This document shows positions 39,245 to 48,483 of a stretch of DNA of 64,000 nucleotides, piece by piece (positions within the stretch are counted from its first letter, which is position 1; each line of letters opens with the position of its first letter). The stretch is from Dyella monticola. Lineage in GTDB: Bacteria > Pseudomonadota > Gammaproteobacteria > Xanthomonadales > Rhodanobacteraceae. The notes below the pieces were generated by a model. It did no database searches and was not told the origin of the DNA. It saw nothing but the letters and a program-made list of their open reading frames with translations. The DNA lies in contig NZ_QRBE01000001.1 of NCBI RefSeq assembly GCF_003363155.1, forward strand, positions 1 through 64,000, given 5' to 3'. A program made the position numbers and the translations under genes.

Positions 39245-39354
39245 CAGTGAACAGCCTTCTGTCGCCGGGGGCGAAGGGGGGTGGTTAGTGTCGGTCCCGA
39301 AAAACGGCCGGGCCGGCCGCTTTCCCGAGGGCGTCCGAGTCGTGCTGGACGCGC

Positions 39355-41823
39355 TTATTGATAGCCAAGGATATCACGCCGCAGGATGCTGTCCGTCTGC
39401 CCACTGAAGGCGCCCATGCCCTTGAATTCCAACTCGAACATGACGGCGGTATCGCTACCTGGCCCGGGCTGGGTCGGCGATACGTTGGTGATGACGCCGT
39501 CGTAGCCGTTCACATAGTGGCGGGCCACCACGCTGATCTTCACGCAACATCCTTCGTACTGCACGCCAGCCAGTGCTTCCACGGTGCGTTTATCCATCAC
39601 CGAATACGTCCAGTCCCCGATCAGGCGCCAGCGCTCGGCGAGGGGGTAGACCGCCGAGACGTCGTATTGTTCCAAGAGTCCGCGACGGAAACGGTAGGAA
39701 AAGTTGAGGATGCCGTCGAAGCCGAGGCGACGCTGCAGGGTGAACGTGCCCAAGTCCGTGAGGCGGGTGTTGGGGTTCCACAGATACTCGGTGCTGGCCG
39801 TCCACTGGTCGTTCAACTGAGTGCTCAATTCGGCCACGTAGTCGGAGCCGGCCCAGTCGGTGGTGGGTGAGCAGCCGCTGGCCGTACCGGAACAGGGTAT
39901 CTGCACCAACTGCGGCGTGAAGTAGCGGATTTGCCCGAACGTGGCCGACAGGCGTTCCACGCCGCCATCGTCGAGCAGGCGCGTGGTGACGGCGGCCGTC
40001 AGGTTGTTCGCGTTCATCTGGCGATCGGCGCCGGAGAACTGGTTAGGCGCGAACAGCATCCAGTCGTCGAAATCCATCAGGCCCGTGTCGAACAGGGGCA
40101 GATTGTTCTGGTTGCGGTACGGCACATAAAGGTAGAACAACCGCGGTTCCAGCGTCTGGGTGTAGTTCGTGTCGAACATGGACGTGCTGCGTTCGAAGAT
40201 CAGGCCCTGGTCCAGGCTGACAATCGGTAGCGCGCGGCTGGGGTTGCTCTGTGTGAATGGCGAGGTGGTACCTGCGCTGATCGGCCCGTAATAGCTGTAG
40301 TTCTGATAACCCGAATCGAGCGAATAAGCGGTATAGCGGTACGCGAGCTTGGGCCGGAAGAACCAGGCCGGCCCCTGGAAATCCGCGTCCACGTACGGAG
40401 TCAGATCCAATCGCGCGCCTTCCACATTGTCGAATTTGTGGAAGTCGTCCGCTTCGCTGGTCAGGCCGAAGTCGTACCAGCGCGCGAATGGAATATCCAT
40501 GTTGAAGGTGGCGCGTGGCAGGCGTTTGTAAGGCTCCACGCTGTTGGGTTCGGACGGATCCACGTTCTGCCACATGTCGCCGCCGAACGAAGCGTTCCAC
40601 CAGTTGCCGCCGCCATTCAGATAGACGCTCGAATACAACAGCGCAGTGGAAATGGTGAACAGGTCATCGCCGAAATCGTGCAGGTAATTCTGATCGGAGG
40701 CGCGTTGGATGTTCGTGCTGACGAACCATCCTGGCCAGAGAGTGGTGGTGTTGAGGATGTGATACAGATAGCGCTGCTGGCCCTGCGTATCGAACGATGT
40801 CGGCGTGATCTTCTGGTCGTTGTAGTTGTCGCTCGGCATGAATTCGAAATCGAATATGCCGTTCGTCTTCGGGAACATGTAGCGGGCTTCGCCGGACAGC
40901 ATCGCACCGCGCAAGGAGTAATAGCGCGGCGTCAGCGTAGCGTCGTAATTGGGCGCCAGGTTCAAGTAATACGGAAGCCTGAACTGATAACCGGCCTCAC
41001 CCGTATGCTCAAAGTACGGATACAGGAAGCCGCTCTGGCGGTCGTCGCTGAGTGGAAACGACATATAAGGTGAGTAGAAGAACGGCACGCCGAACATGTT
41101 CATCGTGGCACCACGCGCTACACCGCGGTTGGTGGTGTCATCGGTGGTGATCTGTTTTGCGCGAATTTCCCAGATGTGCCGGCCGATATCGCAGGTGGAA
41201 TAGGTCGCCACGGTGTAACGATGGTGATCCGCATCGAGCATCTGTCCGCGCACGGCGGTGCCGTTGCCGTGCGAGTTCAGCATCTGGAAGCGCACGTTAC
41301 CCGTGGCTAGCCCCGTGCTGTTGTCGGTGTTGCCGGTAATGTGGTCGGCTGAGAGCAACTGCTCCGATTCCTGGTAGTGCACGTTCCCGCGGGCGTCGTA
41401 ATCGCTGGTGTCGCTGTTGTAGTCGGCGAAGTCCGCGTGCAATTCCTGGTCGGCGCGGATGGTTTTTATATGGCCGCTCAGGTGGTAGATGGTCTGATCA
41501 GGGCTCTGGACGTAATCGGCCGAGATGTAAGTCTTGGCCGTGGGACGCAGTGAGGAATCCTTGCTCAGGAACGGGTCGTAGAACTCAAGCTGGCCGTTGG
41601 GTCGGCAGAGCGCGAAATTGTCCGGGCGTGGCGTGCAGATGAACGTGCCCAAGGGGCAGACCACTTCCGCGCCATTGAGGGTGCTTTTGGGATGCTTGGT
41701 CTGGGAAGCAGCATGGGCGCCCTGACTGCTAAACAGTGCGGCGGCAGCAGCGATTGCTAGCAGGCGGCGTGGAGGCAGAGAACGCGAGGGCGGCAGGCTC
41801 TTGGGCTTCACGGAGGCAATCAA
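39355..41823 (-). CDS. lptD: LPS-assembly outer-membrane protein LptD
   Basis: Outer-membrane barrel that inserts lipopolysaccharide into the outer leaflet together with LptE. The 822-residue precursor has a signal peptide (about 1-38, ending GAHA). Next comes an OstA/jellyroll domain (about 95-215, with DQELHADFADY and NVHYQESEQLL), and then the long barrel with many aromatic-rich strands. Cysteines near residues 56 and 62 and in the later part may form the disulphides needed for assembly. Heads the operon lptD-surA-pdxA-rsmA-apaG-apaH; 110 bases separate it from surA. Divergent from msrB across 216 bases. Confidence 0.95.
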   Translation of the reverse strand: MIASVKPKSLPPSRSLPPRRLLAIAAAAALFSSQGAHAASQTKHPKSTLNGAEVVCPLGTFICTPRPDNFALCRPNGQLEFYDPFLSKDSSLRPTAKTYISADYVQSPDQTIYHLSGHIKTIRADQELHADFADYNSDTSDYDARGNVHYQESEQLLSADHITGNTDNSTGLATGNVRFQMLNSHGNGTAVRGQMLDADHHRYTVATYSTCDIGRHIWEIRAKQITTDDTTNRGVARGATMNMFGVPFFYSPYMSFPLSDDRQSGFLYPYFEHTGEAGYQFRLPYYLNLAPNYDATLTPRYYSLRGAMLSGEARYMFPKTNGIFDFEFMPSDNYNDQKITPTSFDTQGQQRYLYHILNTTTLWPGWFVSTNIQRASDQNYLHDFGDDLFTISTALLYSSVYLNGGGNWWNASFGGDMWQNVDPSEPNSVEPYKRLPRATFNMDIPFARWYDFGLTSEADDFHKFDNVEGARLDLTPYVDADFQGPAWFFRPKLAYRYTAYSLDSGYQNYSYYGPISAGTTSPFTQSNPSRALPIVSLDQGLIFERSTSMFDTNYTQTLEPRLFYLYVPYRNQNNLPLFDTGLMDFDDWMLFAPNQFSGADRQMNANNLTAAVTTRLLDDGGVERLSATFGQIRYFTPQLVQIPCSGTASGCSPTTDWAGSDYVAELSTQLNDQWTASTEYLWNPNTRLTDLGTFTLQRRLGFDGILNFSYRFRRGLLEQYDVSAVYPLAERWRLIGDWTYSVMDKRTVEALAGVQYEGCCVKISVVARHYVNGYDGVITNVSPTQPGPGSDTAVMFELEFKGMGAFSGQTDSILRRDILGYQ

Positions 41824-42039
41824 TCGGGAACGAAGGGGCGTTAAGCTATCAGAAAGGCCCTGTGGACGGCACGCGTCTTTGACGAGGATGGGAAATACTC
41901 GTTCAATCCCCTGCAGGCGCCAGCGACCTTAAGTCTGTCCGCAAGCTTTCGGGTTGCCATGTCGGCAGGCGCCATTTGCGGTCCGCGAACAGGCAGGGAC
42001 TGCCGATACCTACGCCAGATCAGCCAGAGCATCGAGAGC

Positions 42040-42456
42040 ATGAATCAGCCAAAACCTGACAAGACCGACGAAGAATGGCGCGCAAGTTTGAGTCCGGAGC
42101 AATACGCCGTATGCCGTTGCTCCGCCACCGAGCCGCCGTTCAGCGGCAAGTGGTACCGCCATAAGGACGCGGGAACCTACGTCTGCACCGCCTGCCACGC
42201 ACCGTTGTTCGCTTCGGAGGCCAAATACGATTCAGGATCGGGCTGGCCGAGCTACTTCCAACCGATCAAGCGAACGGCAGTGACGCTTGCGCCCGATGAA
42301 AGCCATGGCATGCATCGCACAGAAGTACGTTGCGCGGCGTGTGGCTCGCACCTGGGACATGTGTTTCCGGATGGGCCCAAGCCGAGCGGGTTGCGCTATT
42401 GCATCAATTCCATTGCGCTGGATTTTGATCCCGATAAAGGCGCCCTCTCCCCGTAG
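42040..42456 (+). CDS. msrB: Methionine-R-sulfoxide reductase MsrB
   Basis: Repairs methionine-R-sulfoxide in proteins. The 138-residue product has the N-terminus [14 protein letters not shown], two zinc-binding CxxC pairs (CTAC and CAAC), [11 protein letters not shown] and the catalytic cysteine in RYCINS. The ATG at 42040 gives the family-typical start ([13 protein letters not shown]); the frame is open further upstream but without conserved residues. [16 protein letters not shown] replaces the more common FSGKL-type region, a minor variation. Confidence 0.95.
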   Translation: MNQPKPDKTDEEWRASLSPEQYAVCRCSATEPPFSGKWYRHKDAGTYVCTACHAPLFASEAKYDSGSGWPSYFQPIKRTAVTLAPDESHGMHRTEVRCAACGSHLGHVFPDGPKPSGLRYCINSIALDFDPDKGALSP

Positions 42457-42483
42457 GGCAGGCCACGCGCTGCGGAGCGGAAC

Positions 42484-43404
42484 CTATTCCATCAGCGCGC
42501 TGACGTGCGCGCTGGCGCTACTCGCCAGGGCCTGCAGGTCATAGCCGCCTTCCAGTGTGGAAACGAGCTTTCCGCCGGCATGTACCCGCGCTACCTCGAC
42601 CAGCCGCTCGGTGATCCAAGCGTAATCCTCGGTCTGCAGTTGCAGGTTGGCCAGCGGATCGCGTTGATGGGCGTCGAAGCCAGCCGAGACAAGCACGAGT
42701 TGCGGCTTGAACGCATGCAGTTTGGGTAGCAACACGTCGTTCCACAGCTCGCGGAATGCGTAAGAACCCTCGCCCGGCGAAAGCGGCGCGTTGACGATGT
42801 TGCCAACGCCATGCTCATCGGCGCTGCCGGTACCGGGATAGAGCGGCTGCTGGTGCGTGGAAATGAACAGCACACGCGGCTCGTGCTCAAAAATGTCTTG
42901 GGTGCCGTTGCCGTGATGTACATCGAAATCGGCGATTGCCACCCGCTTGAGGCCATATGCCGCCAAGGCATGCGCGGCGCCGACTGCGATGTTGTTGAAC
43001 AGGCAGAAACCCATGGCGGTATCGGGGGTGGCGTGGTGGCCGGGTGGCCGCACCGCACAGAAGGCGCGTGTGGCTTGGCCGGTCATCACCGCGTCCACGG
43101 CAGCGACCACCGCACCCGCCGCGCGCAGGCCCGCCTCGGCGGAGGCTGGGGACATTAAAGTGTCCTCGTCCAGGCGGACGGTCTGCGCCAGGGGTGTGAT
43201 CGCCAGGATCCGTTCGACATGGGCGGGGGTATGCACCCGCTCCAACTGCGCGCGCGTGGCGCGCGGAGCCTCCACGCGATCCACCGTGGCGAAGCGATCC
43301 TGATCCAGTGCCTCCAGCACCGCGCGCAGGCGCGCTGGGCATTCCGCGTGTCCCTGGCCAGGATCGTGCTGCAGGCAGATGGCGTGGGTGAAAAGCCGCA
43401 GCAT
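42484..43404 (-). CDS. Histone deacetylase-fold amidohydrolase
   Basis: A 306-residue zinc amidohydrolase of the HDAC / acetylpolyamine amidohydrolase / acetoin-utilisation superfamily. The catalytic motifs are intact: RPPGHHA (double His), DFDVHHGNGTQ (zinc ligands) and SAGFDAH. This size, without extra domains, fits the bacterial class II-like group; the substrate could be an acetylated polyamine or protein lysine. It is the last of three tightly spaced minus-strand genes (btuM-like, cobalamin adenosyltransferase, this one), with only six bases after the adenosyltransferase stop. The link to cobalamin is positional only. Confidence 0.88.
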   Translation of the reverse strand: MLRLFTHAICLQHDPGQGHAECPARLRAVLEALDQDRFATVDRVEAPRATRAQLERVHTPAHVERILAITPLAQTVRLDEDTLMSPASAEAGLRAAGAVVAAVDAVMTGQATRAFCAVRPPGHHATPDTAMGFCLFNNIAVGAAHALAAYGLKRVAIADFDVHHGNGTQDIFEHEPRVLFISTHQQPLYPGTGSADEHGVGNIVNAPLSPGEGSYAFRELWNDVLLPKLHAFKPQLVLVSAGFDAHQRDPLANLQLQTEDYAWITERLVEVARVHAGGKLVSTLEGGYDLQALASSASAHVSALME

Positions 43405-43410
43405 GCGTGC

Positions 43411-43977
43411 TTAGCCGGCCGGCTTGCGGCGGCGCTCATGCTGCCAGAGCACTTCGCCGTGGCCGCCGCCACGAGCCAGCACGCGGCCCAGCACGAACAG
43501 CAGGTCCGATAGCCGGTTGAGGTAGCGCTGCGCCTGCGGGCGCACGGCTTCCATACGCCCTAATGCGATCACTTCCCGCTCAGCGCGACGGCACACGGTG
43601 CGCGCCAGATGGCAGCAAGAGGCGGCCATGCCGCCACCGGGCAGGATGAAGTCTTTCAGCGGCGGCAGTGGATCGTTGAAGCGGTCCAGCACCTGCTCCA
43701 GCCGGTCTATGTCGGCATCTTCGATCATCGCCATGCCCGGAATGCACAGCTCCCCGCCAAGGTCGAACAGCTCGTGCTGCACCTGGGTGAGCGCTTCGCG
43801 CACGGCCTCGTCCACGCCGTCGCAGGCCAACACCATACCAATGGTGCTGTTGAGCTCGTCGACCGTGCCGTAAGCGCCGACGCGCGGGGAATCCTTCGCG
43901 ACACGCGACCCATCGCCCAAGCCGGTGCTGCCATCGTCACCTGTGCGGGTGTAAATCTTGGAAAGCCGGTTACCCAC
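43411..43977 (-). CDS. Cob(I)alamin adenosyltransferase (PduO/MMAB type)
   Basis: Transfers the adenosyl group of ATP to cob(I)alamin, making adenosylcobalamin. The 188-residue protein has the family's ATP-binding N-terminus YTRTGDDGSTGL (9-20), VDELNSTIG (38-46), FILPGGG and CRRAERE, all typical of the PduO-type enzyme rather than CobA/BtuR. It starts 15 bases after the btuM-like gene, so both are probably co-transcribed; import followed by adenosylation is a sensible pair. Confidence 0.94.
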   Translation of the reverse strand: MGNRLSKIYTRTGDDGSTGLGDGSRVAKDSPRVGAYGTVDELNSTIGMVLACDGVDEAVREALTQVQHELFDLGGELCIPGMAMIEDADIDRLEQVLDRFNDPLPPLKDFILPGGGMAASCCHLARTVCRRAEREVIALGRMEAVRPQAQRYLNRLSDLLFVLGRVLARGGGHGEVLWQHERRRKPAG

Positions 43978-43992
43978 GCTGCGAACCGCCGA

Positions 43993-44592
43993 TTAGTGCT
44001 GTGCCTGACCGCTGTGCTGCGACAGGCGGGCAAGCTGCACGCTCATCACGTGCAGCACCGCACCCAGGCCGACGTAGACCGCCGTGGTCTGAAGGAACGG
44101 CAAATACCAGTCGCCCAGGTTTTCGTACCAGGCGGTAAACGTCTTCGGCGAGGGCACATGCGCGCTCAGCCAATAGAAGCTGCCGTTGGAAATCACGTAG
44201 CACGCCGCTTCGCTGACCAACAGCACGGCAACCGTCAAGGTCAGCATGGACAGCGAGAGGCCGCGTTGATGCCGGGCCAGCCAGCTTCCGCCGATCCACA
44301 GCGCACCGTAAGCGGGAATCAGGAACCAATAGCCAAGCGACACGCAGTAGTGATCCCAGAAGCTGATGCCCATGTGCGTGATCACTACGTAATCCACCAC
44401 GATCGCCTCGGCCATCAGCAACGGGAACGCCCAGCGCCCCGAGCCGGACAACCAGAAGCCGGCCAGGAAGAACACCCCCCACGATGCATCCCAAATGTCG
44501 TGGTGGAACAGTGACAGATGCACGCGCGTTGCCGCCATCACCAGGGCGAGCGCCGCGAAGATGCCAAGGCGCTGGGTCTGTGTCATAGCCAT
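43993..44592 (-). CDS. btuM: BtuM-like vitamin B12 transporter (ECF S-component-like)
   Basis: A 199-residue inner-membrane protein with five to six hydrophobic segments. It resembles BtuM, a solitary S-component-like cobalamin transporter of proteobacteria. Matching features are the size, the opening segment DASWGVFFLAGFWL (35-48), an acidic DYVVIT segment (67-72), and a lone cysteine in HYCVSLGYWFLIPAYGALW (Cys83). BtuM of Thiobacillus denitrificans uses a cysteine at about this place (Cys80) to bind cobalt and remove cyanide. The next gene downstream is a cobalamin adenosyltransferase, which is the known context. The ATG at 44592 has AGGGAG six bases upstream; the frame upstream of it lacks membrane-protein character. 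No cobalamin riboswitch is visible in the 72 bases upstream. Confidence 0.72.
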   Translation of the reverse strand: MAMTQTQRLGIFAALALVMAATRVHLSLFHHDIWDASWGVFFLAGFWLSGSGRWAFPLLMAEAIVVDYVVITHMGISFWDHYCVSLGYWFLIPAYGALWIGGSWLARHQRGLSLSMLTLTVAVLLVSEAACYVISNGSFYWLSAHVPSPKTFTAWYENLGDWYLPFLQTTAVYVGLGAVLHVMSVQLARLSQHSGQAQH

Positions 44593-44664
44593 GAAGTACT
44601 CCCTAACGAAGACGCTCAGTTTAGCCGAATGCGGAGTGACACACGCACCGCGTATCATCCACGC

Positions 44665-45891
44665 ATGACTCTCTCCCCTCCCTTCAGCCCTGAGGGCAAC
44701 GTGCTGGTCGTCGGCGGTGGGCTGGTCGGCGCCAGCTTGGCCATCGCGCTGGATGCCGCCGGGTGCCGTGTCACCCTGGTGGAAGCCGCCGCGCCGCGCG
44801 CGGATGCACAGCCCAGTTACGACGAGCGCAACCTTGCGCTGGCCCGCGCCACCGTGAATGGTTTGGATGCGATCGGCGTGTGGCCGCTGGCGGCTGCGCA
44901 GGCCACGCCCATACGACATATTCACGTCAGTCGCGCGGGTGAATTCGGTAGCGCTCGCCTGGATGCCGCAACGCACGGTGTTGATGCGCTCGGCTGGACC
45001 TTGCCTGCGCGCGAACTGGGTAGCGCGTTGCTGCGCCGACTGGATGCCTGCCAGCGTCTGGTGCGTCTGGCACCGGCGAGTCTGGTCGGCCTTACCCAAT
45101 GCGACGACGGCTGGCGCGCGCAGATCACCACGCAGGAGGGTGAGCAGCACATCGACGCCGCCTTGCTGGTTGGGGCGGACGGCACCGAATCCTTCGTGCG
45201 TGCCCAATTAGGTATCGGGGCCGAGGTGCATGACTACCAGCAGACGCTCTTCGTCTGCACCGTTACACCGGAGCGGGACCCGGCGAACCGCGCGTGGGAG
45301 CGCTTTTCCGACGAAGGCCCCATCGCCATGCTGCCATTGGCGGAGCGCCGCTGCGGAATGGTGCTCACCGTCGCCTCAGACATGGCGTCCGATGTGGCGG
45401 CCATGAACGACGCCGAATTCATTGCGCTGGCGCAACACCGCTTCGGCTGGCGCCTGGGGCGGTTGAGTCGTCCTGGCAAGCGCCATCCCTATGCCATCCG
45501 GCGGGTCGCTGCGCGCAACCTGATCGCGCACCGTGCCGTACTGGTGGGGAATGCCGCGCAGACGGTGCATCCCATCGGCGCGCAGGGTTTCAACCTGGGT
45601 TTGCGCGATGCCCTGACGCTTGCCGAACTGGTTGCGCAGGCCGCCGATCCGGGGTCGCATCCGCTGCTGGAACGCTACGCCGCGCGCCGCGCGCCGGATC
45701 GCGAAGGCACCATGGCCATGAGCCACGACCTGGTGCGTTTCGCCTGTATGCCGCAAGCGTGGCTGGCACCCTTTCGTTCGCTCGCCCTGCTGGCCTATGA
45801 CCGCGTGCCTCCGTTGCAACGGGTCTTGGCTCGCCGCGGCATGGGCTTTCGTGGTGAACCTCCGCATGCCGTATTGGAGCGTGTGCCGTGA
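44665..45891 (+). CDS. ubiH: Ubiquinone biosynthesis FAD monooxygenase, UbiH-like
   Basis: A 408-residue flavoprotein hydroxylase of the UbiH/UbiF family acting on the benzoquinone ring during ubiquinone synthesis. It shows the FAD-binding GGGLVGASLA (17-26), the middle GADGTESFVR segment and the second FAD motif with the family-specific HPIGAQGFNLGLRD. The wording of that motif fits UbiH best. The ATG at 44665 gives a normal N-terminus; the gene is divergent from btuM and overlaps the next hydroxylase gene. Confidence 0.9.
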   Translation: MTLSPPFSPEGNVLVVGGGLVGASLAIALDAAGCRVTLVEAAAPRADAQPSYDERNLALARATVNGLDAIGVWPLAAAQATPIRHIHVSRAGEFGSARLDAATHGVDALGWTLPARELGSALLRRLDACQRLVRLAPASLVGLTQCDDGWRAQITTQEGEQHIDAALLVGADGTESFVRAQLGIGAEVHDYQQTLFVCTVTPERDPANRAWERFSDEGPIAMLPLAERRCGMVLTVASDMASDVAAMNDAEFIALAQHRFGWRLGRLSRPGKRHPYAIRRVAARNLIAHRAVLVGNAAQTVHPIGAQGFNLGLRDALTLAELVAQAADPGSHPLLERYAARRAPDREGTMAMSHDLVRFACMPQAWLAPFRSLALLAYDRVPPLQRVLARRGMGFRGEPPHAVLERVP

Positions 45892-47090
45892 GGAGCATCC
45901 CCGCGACGCAACGCCGTGCACCGGCGCTGGATATCGCCGTGGTCGGCGGCGGCATGGTGGGGGCGGCGGCCGCACTCGCGCTCAGTCGCGCCGGCTTCAG
46001 CACCGCCTTGCTGGAAGCACGGCCACCGTCTCCCTGGCAGCCGGAGGATGATGTCGATCTGCGCGTGGTCGGCCTCGCGCCTTCTTCGATCAGGTTATTG
46101 GACGAGCTGGATGTCTGGACGTCCATTCGCGATGCGCGCGCGTGCCCTTATGCGCATATGTGCGTGTGGGATGCGCAGAACGGCGCTGCCATCGATTTCA
46201 ACGCCGCCGATGACGGCCGCGATCAACTGGGCTACATCGCGGAAAACAACCTCGTGCAATGGACGCTTTGGCAGGCGCTGGAAGCGGCCGGCGTGCAGCG
46301 TCTGTGCCCAGCGACTGTCAAAGACTTCGAAACGCGTGCTGATCGTGTCGCACTGGCATTGGCCGATGACGAAAGTGTAACGGTGCGTCTGCTGGTCGCC
46401 GCCGATGGCGCCACGTCCCCGCTGCGCGAGCGCGCCGGTATCACCACGCGCGGCCGCGATTACACGCAACGCGCGGTGGTCGCGCACGTGTCCACGGAGC
46501 GCCCGCATGCGCACACCTGCTGGCAGCGTTTTCTGCCGACCGGGCCGCTCGCGCTGTTGCCGCTGGCCGACGGACGCAGTTCCATCGTCTGGTCGCTGCC
46601 CGAGCAGGAGGCGCAACGCGTGCTTTCGCTCGATGACGAGGCGTTTCGCGCAGAACTGGGTATCGCAAGCGATTTTCGGCTCGGGCGCATCACCGGCGCC
46701 ACGCGGCGCGCGGCTTTTCCATTGAAACTCCAGCTTGCCAATACGTATCACGCCGAGCGTTTCGTGTTGCTTGGCGACGCTGCGCACGTGGTGCACCCGC
46801 TGGCCGGGCAGGGCGTGAATCTTGGGTTGCGCGATGTAGCCGAGTTGCGCGACACCTTGGTCGCTGCCCGCGATGCGGGCAGCGATATCGGCCTGCCATC
46901 GGTATTGCGTCGTTATGCGCGTCGTCGGCGCAGCGAAGACACGCTCGATGCATACGGTTTCGACGCGCTTGCGCGCATCTATGCATGGCAGGGCCCGCCG
47001 TGGGTGGCAGCGCGTGGTTTAGGTGTTCGTATCGTTGATCGTCTGCTGCCGCTGAAGCGTCGCCTTGCTGCGCATGCTGCCGGTTTCTAG
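45888..47090 (+). CDS. Ubiquinone biosynthesis FAD monooxygenase, UbiI/UbiF-like
   Basis: A 400-residue paralogue of the preceding gene, with GGGMVGAAAALAL at the N-terminus, AADGATSPLRERAG and GDAAHVVHPLAGQGVNLGLRD. The second hydroxylase in such pairs usually acts at C5 (UbiI) or C6 (UbiF), which sequence reading alone cannot settle. The start is GTG at 45888, whose last two bases are shared with the TGA of ubiH, so the two are translationally coupled. With ispB nearby, the area has three ubiquinone genes. Confidence 0.87.
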   Translation: MRSIPATQRRAPALDIAVVGGGMVGAAAALALSRAGFSTALLEARPPSPWQPEDDVDLRVVGLAPSSIRLLDELDVWTSIRDARACPYAHMCVWDAQNGAAIDFNAADDGRDQLGYIAENNLVQWTLWQALEAAGVQRLCPATVKDFETRADRVALALADDESVTVRLLVAADGATSPLRERAGITTRGRDYTQRAVVAHVSTERPHAHTCWQRFLPTGPLALLPLADGRSSIVWSLPEQEAQRVLSLDDEAFRAELGIASDFRLGRITGATRRAAFPLKLQLANTYHAERFVLLGDAAHVVHPLAGQGVNLGLRDVAELRDTLVAARDAGSDIGLPSVLRRYARRRRSEDTLDAYGFDALARIYAWQGPPWVAARGLGVRIVDRLLPLKRRLAAHAAGF

Positions 47091-47150
47091 CCGCGTCGCT
47101 CGACGCGTTGATCGAGTTTTGCTTGCCCTTCACAAACCGAGGAATCGTGT

Positions 47151-47945
47151 ATGCGTTTCATTCGAGTCGGTTGCTTTGCTTTGCTCGCCTGCCTGAGCTT
47201 TGCCGCTCAGGCCAAGATGGTGCATCGTCCGGTGGAGTGGACGCTGGATGGCACCCATTTCAAAAGCGTGCTGGTCTACGACGATGCCAGCCATGTCAAG
47301 CGTCCTGGCCTGGTCATGGTGCCGAACTGGTACGGCCTGAACGACACGGCGATCAAGAAGGCCGACATGATCGCGGGCAAGGATTACGTGATCCTGCTCA
47401 CCGACATGTACGGCGAAAACGTCAGGCCGCAACCGGGTCATGCGGATCAGGCGAAAGCCGCCACGGCGCCGCTGTATGCCAATCGCGCGCTGATGCGCAA
47501 GCGCATCGTTGAGGCGCTCGCACAGTTGAAGGCGCAGGCGTCGAGTGCACCGATCGATAGCGGCAAACTTGCGGCAATCGGCTTCTGCTTCGGCGGCACT
47601 GCCGTGCTCGATCTGGCCCGCAGCGGTGCCGATGTTGCGGCAGTGGTGTCCTTCCATGGCGGCTTGTCTACGGACAATCCAGCGCTTGCCAAGAACATCA
47701 AGGCGCGCGTGCTGGCCATGAATGGCGCCGACGACAAGGGCACCATGCCCGATGCCGACAAATTCATGGACGAAATGCGCTCCAGTTCGGCCGATTGGCA
47801 ATTCGTGGTGCTCGGCAACGCGGTTCATTGCTTTACCGAGACCGAAGAGAACTCGCCGGGCTGCAAGTACGATGCACGTGCGGCTGCGCGCAGCTATCGA
47901 TTGATGCACGATTGGTTGCACGCGGCATTCAACGGCGTACCCTGA
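47151..47945 (+). CDS. Secreted dienelactone hydrolase family protein
   Basis: A 264-residue alpha/beta hydrolase with a cleavable signal peptide (1-21, ending AQA), so periplasmic or exported. The nucleophile elbow is GFCFGG, where the cysteine takes the serine position, as in true dienelactone hydrolases. The acid lies in MNGADDKG and the histidine in GNAVHCFT. No aromatic-degradation genes are near, so lactone cleavage is not implied; many such proteins are uncharacterised esterases. Confidence 0.85.
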   Translation: MRFIRVGCFALLACLSFAAQAKMVHRPVEWTLDGTHFKSVLVYDDASHVKRPGLVMVPNWYGLNDTAIKKADMIAGKDYVILLTDMYGENVRPQPGHADQAKAATAPLYANRALMRKRIVEALAQLKAQASSAPIDSGKLAAIGFCFGGTAVLDLARSGADVAAVVSFHGGLSTDNPALAKNIKARVLAMNGADDKGTMPDADKFMDEMRSSSADWQFVVLGNAVHCFTETEENSPGCKYDARAAARSYRLMHDWLHAAFNGVP

Positions 47946-48083
47946 CCGGGCCGGCCTCATAAGCGGATCGGTGTGTACGGATGGGGAAAAATCGCATGGC
48001 GATGTAAGCCGGGATTTTTCGGCACGTCATGCCCTGCGCCTAACCGTATGGAAACAGTCGCGGCGTGGATGAGGGAGACATGT

Positions 48084-48401
48084 ATGAAGACGTGTTCCAA
48101 AGCCCTGTTGAGCGGCTTGATCGCAATGGCTTTTGTCGGCGGTGTGCAGGCATTTCCGGAAACGGCCAGCCATGCCGGCGAGATGATGTATCACACGGGT
48201 CGTCCTGTGCCGGATCAATACATGGCCGATAGCAATGTCATCCAGAACTATCACCATTACCACCTGGACAAGCCGTTGGGCGGCTATGAGTGGGTTCACG
48301 GCGTGGAAAACGAATACCTGCTGGTGTCCATCAAGTCGCATATCCTCAAGCGCATCGAGTATCGCCTGAACGTTCCGCCGGAAACGCCCGGCAAGGGTTG
48401 A
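48084..48401 (+). CDS. Small RcnB-like periplasmic protein
   Basis: A 105-residue precursor with a clear signal peptide (1-23, ending VQA). The mature part resembles the RcnB family, small periplasmic proteins linked in Escherichia coli to nickel/cobalt homeostasis: GRPVPDQYM, then GGYEWVHGVENEYLLVSI, the common VPxxY and GYxWv...yvL pattern. It is rich in His and Tyr (YHHYH). The ATG at 48084 follows a GGGAG ribosome binding site eight bases upstream. No rcnA exporter is adjacent, so the metal role is open. A strong terminator follows. Confidence 0.7.
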   Translation: MKTCSKALLSGLIAMAFVGGVQAFPETASHAGEMMYHTGRPVPDQYMADSNVIQNYHHYHLDKPLGGYEWVHGVENEYLLVSIKSHILKRIEYRLNVPPETPGKG

Positions 48402-48418
48402 GGATGGACATCGGTCCT

Positions 48419-48453
48419 AAAAAAGCCCCGGGTGAAACCACGGGGTTTTTTTT
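48419..48453 (+). terminator. Rho-independent terminator of the RcnB-like gene
   Basis: GCCCCG and CGGGG with an additional TG/CA pair form the stem; it is preceded by AAAAAA and followed by eight T residues. The A and T runs make it able to act in both directions, also for ispB on the other strand. Confidence 0.85.
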
Positions 48454-48483
48454 ATGCATACTTAGCAAGAAACTCGCGACAAG

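Noticed and set aside
44593-44664. Cobalamin riboswitch upstream of btuM
   Set aside because: Only 72 bases are available and no B12-box-like sequence is present.
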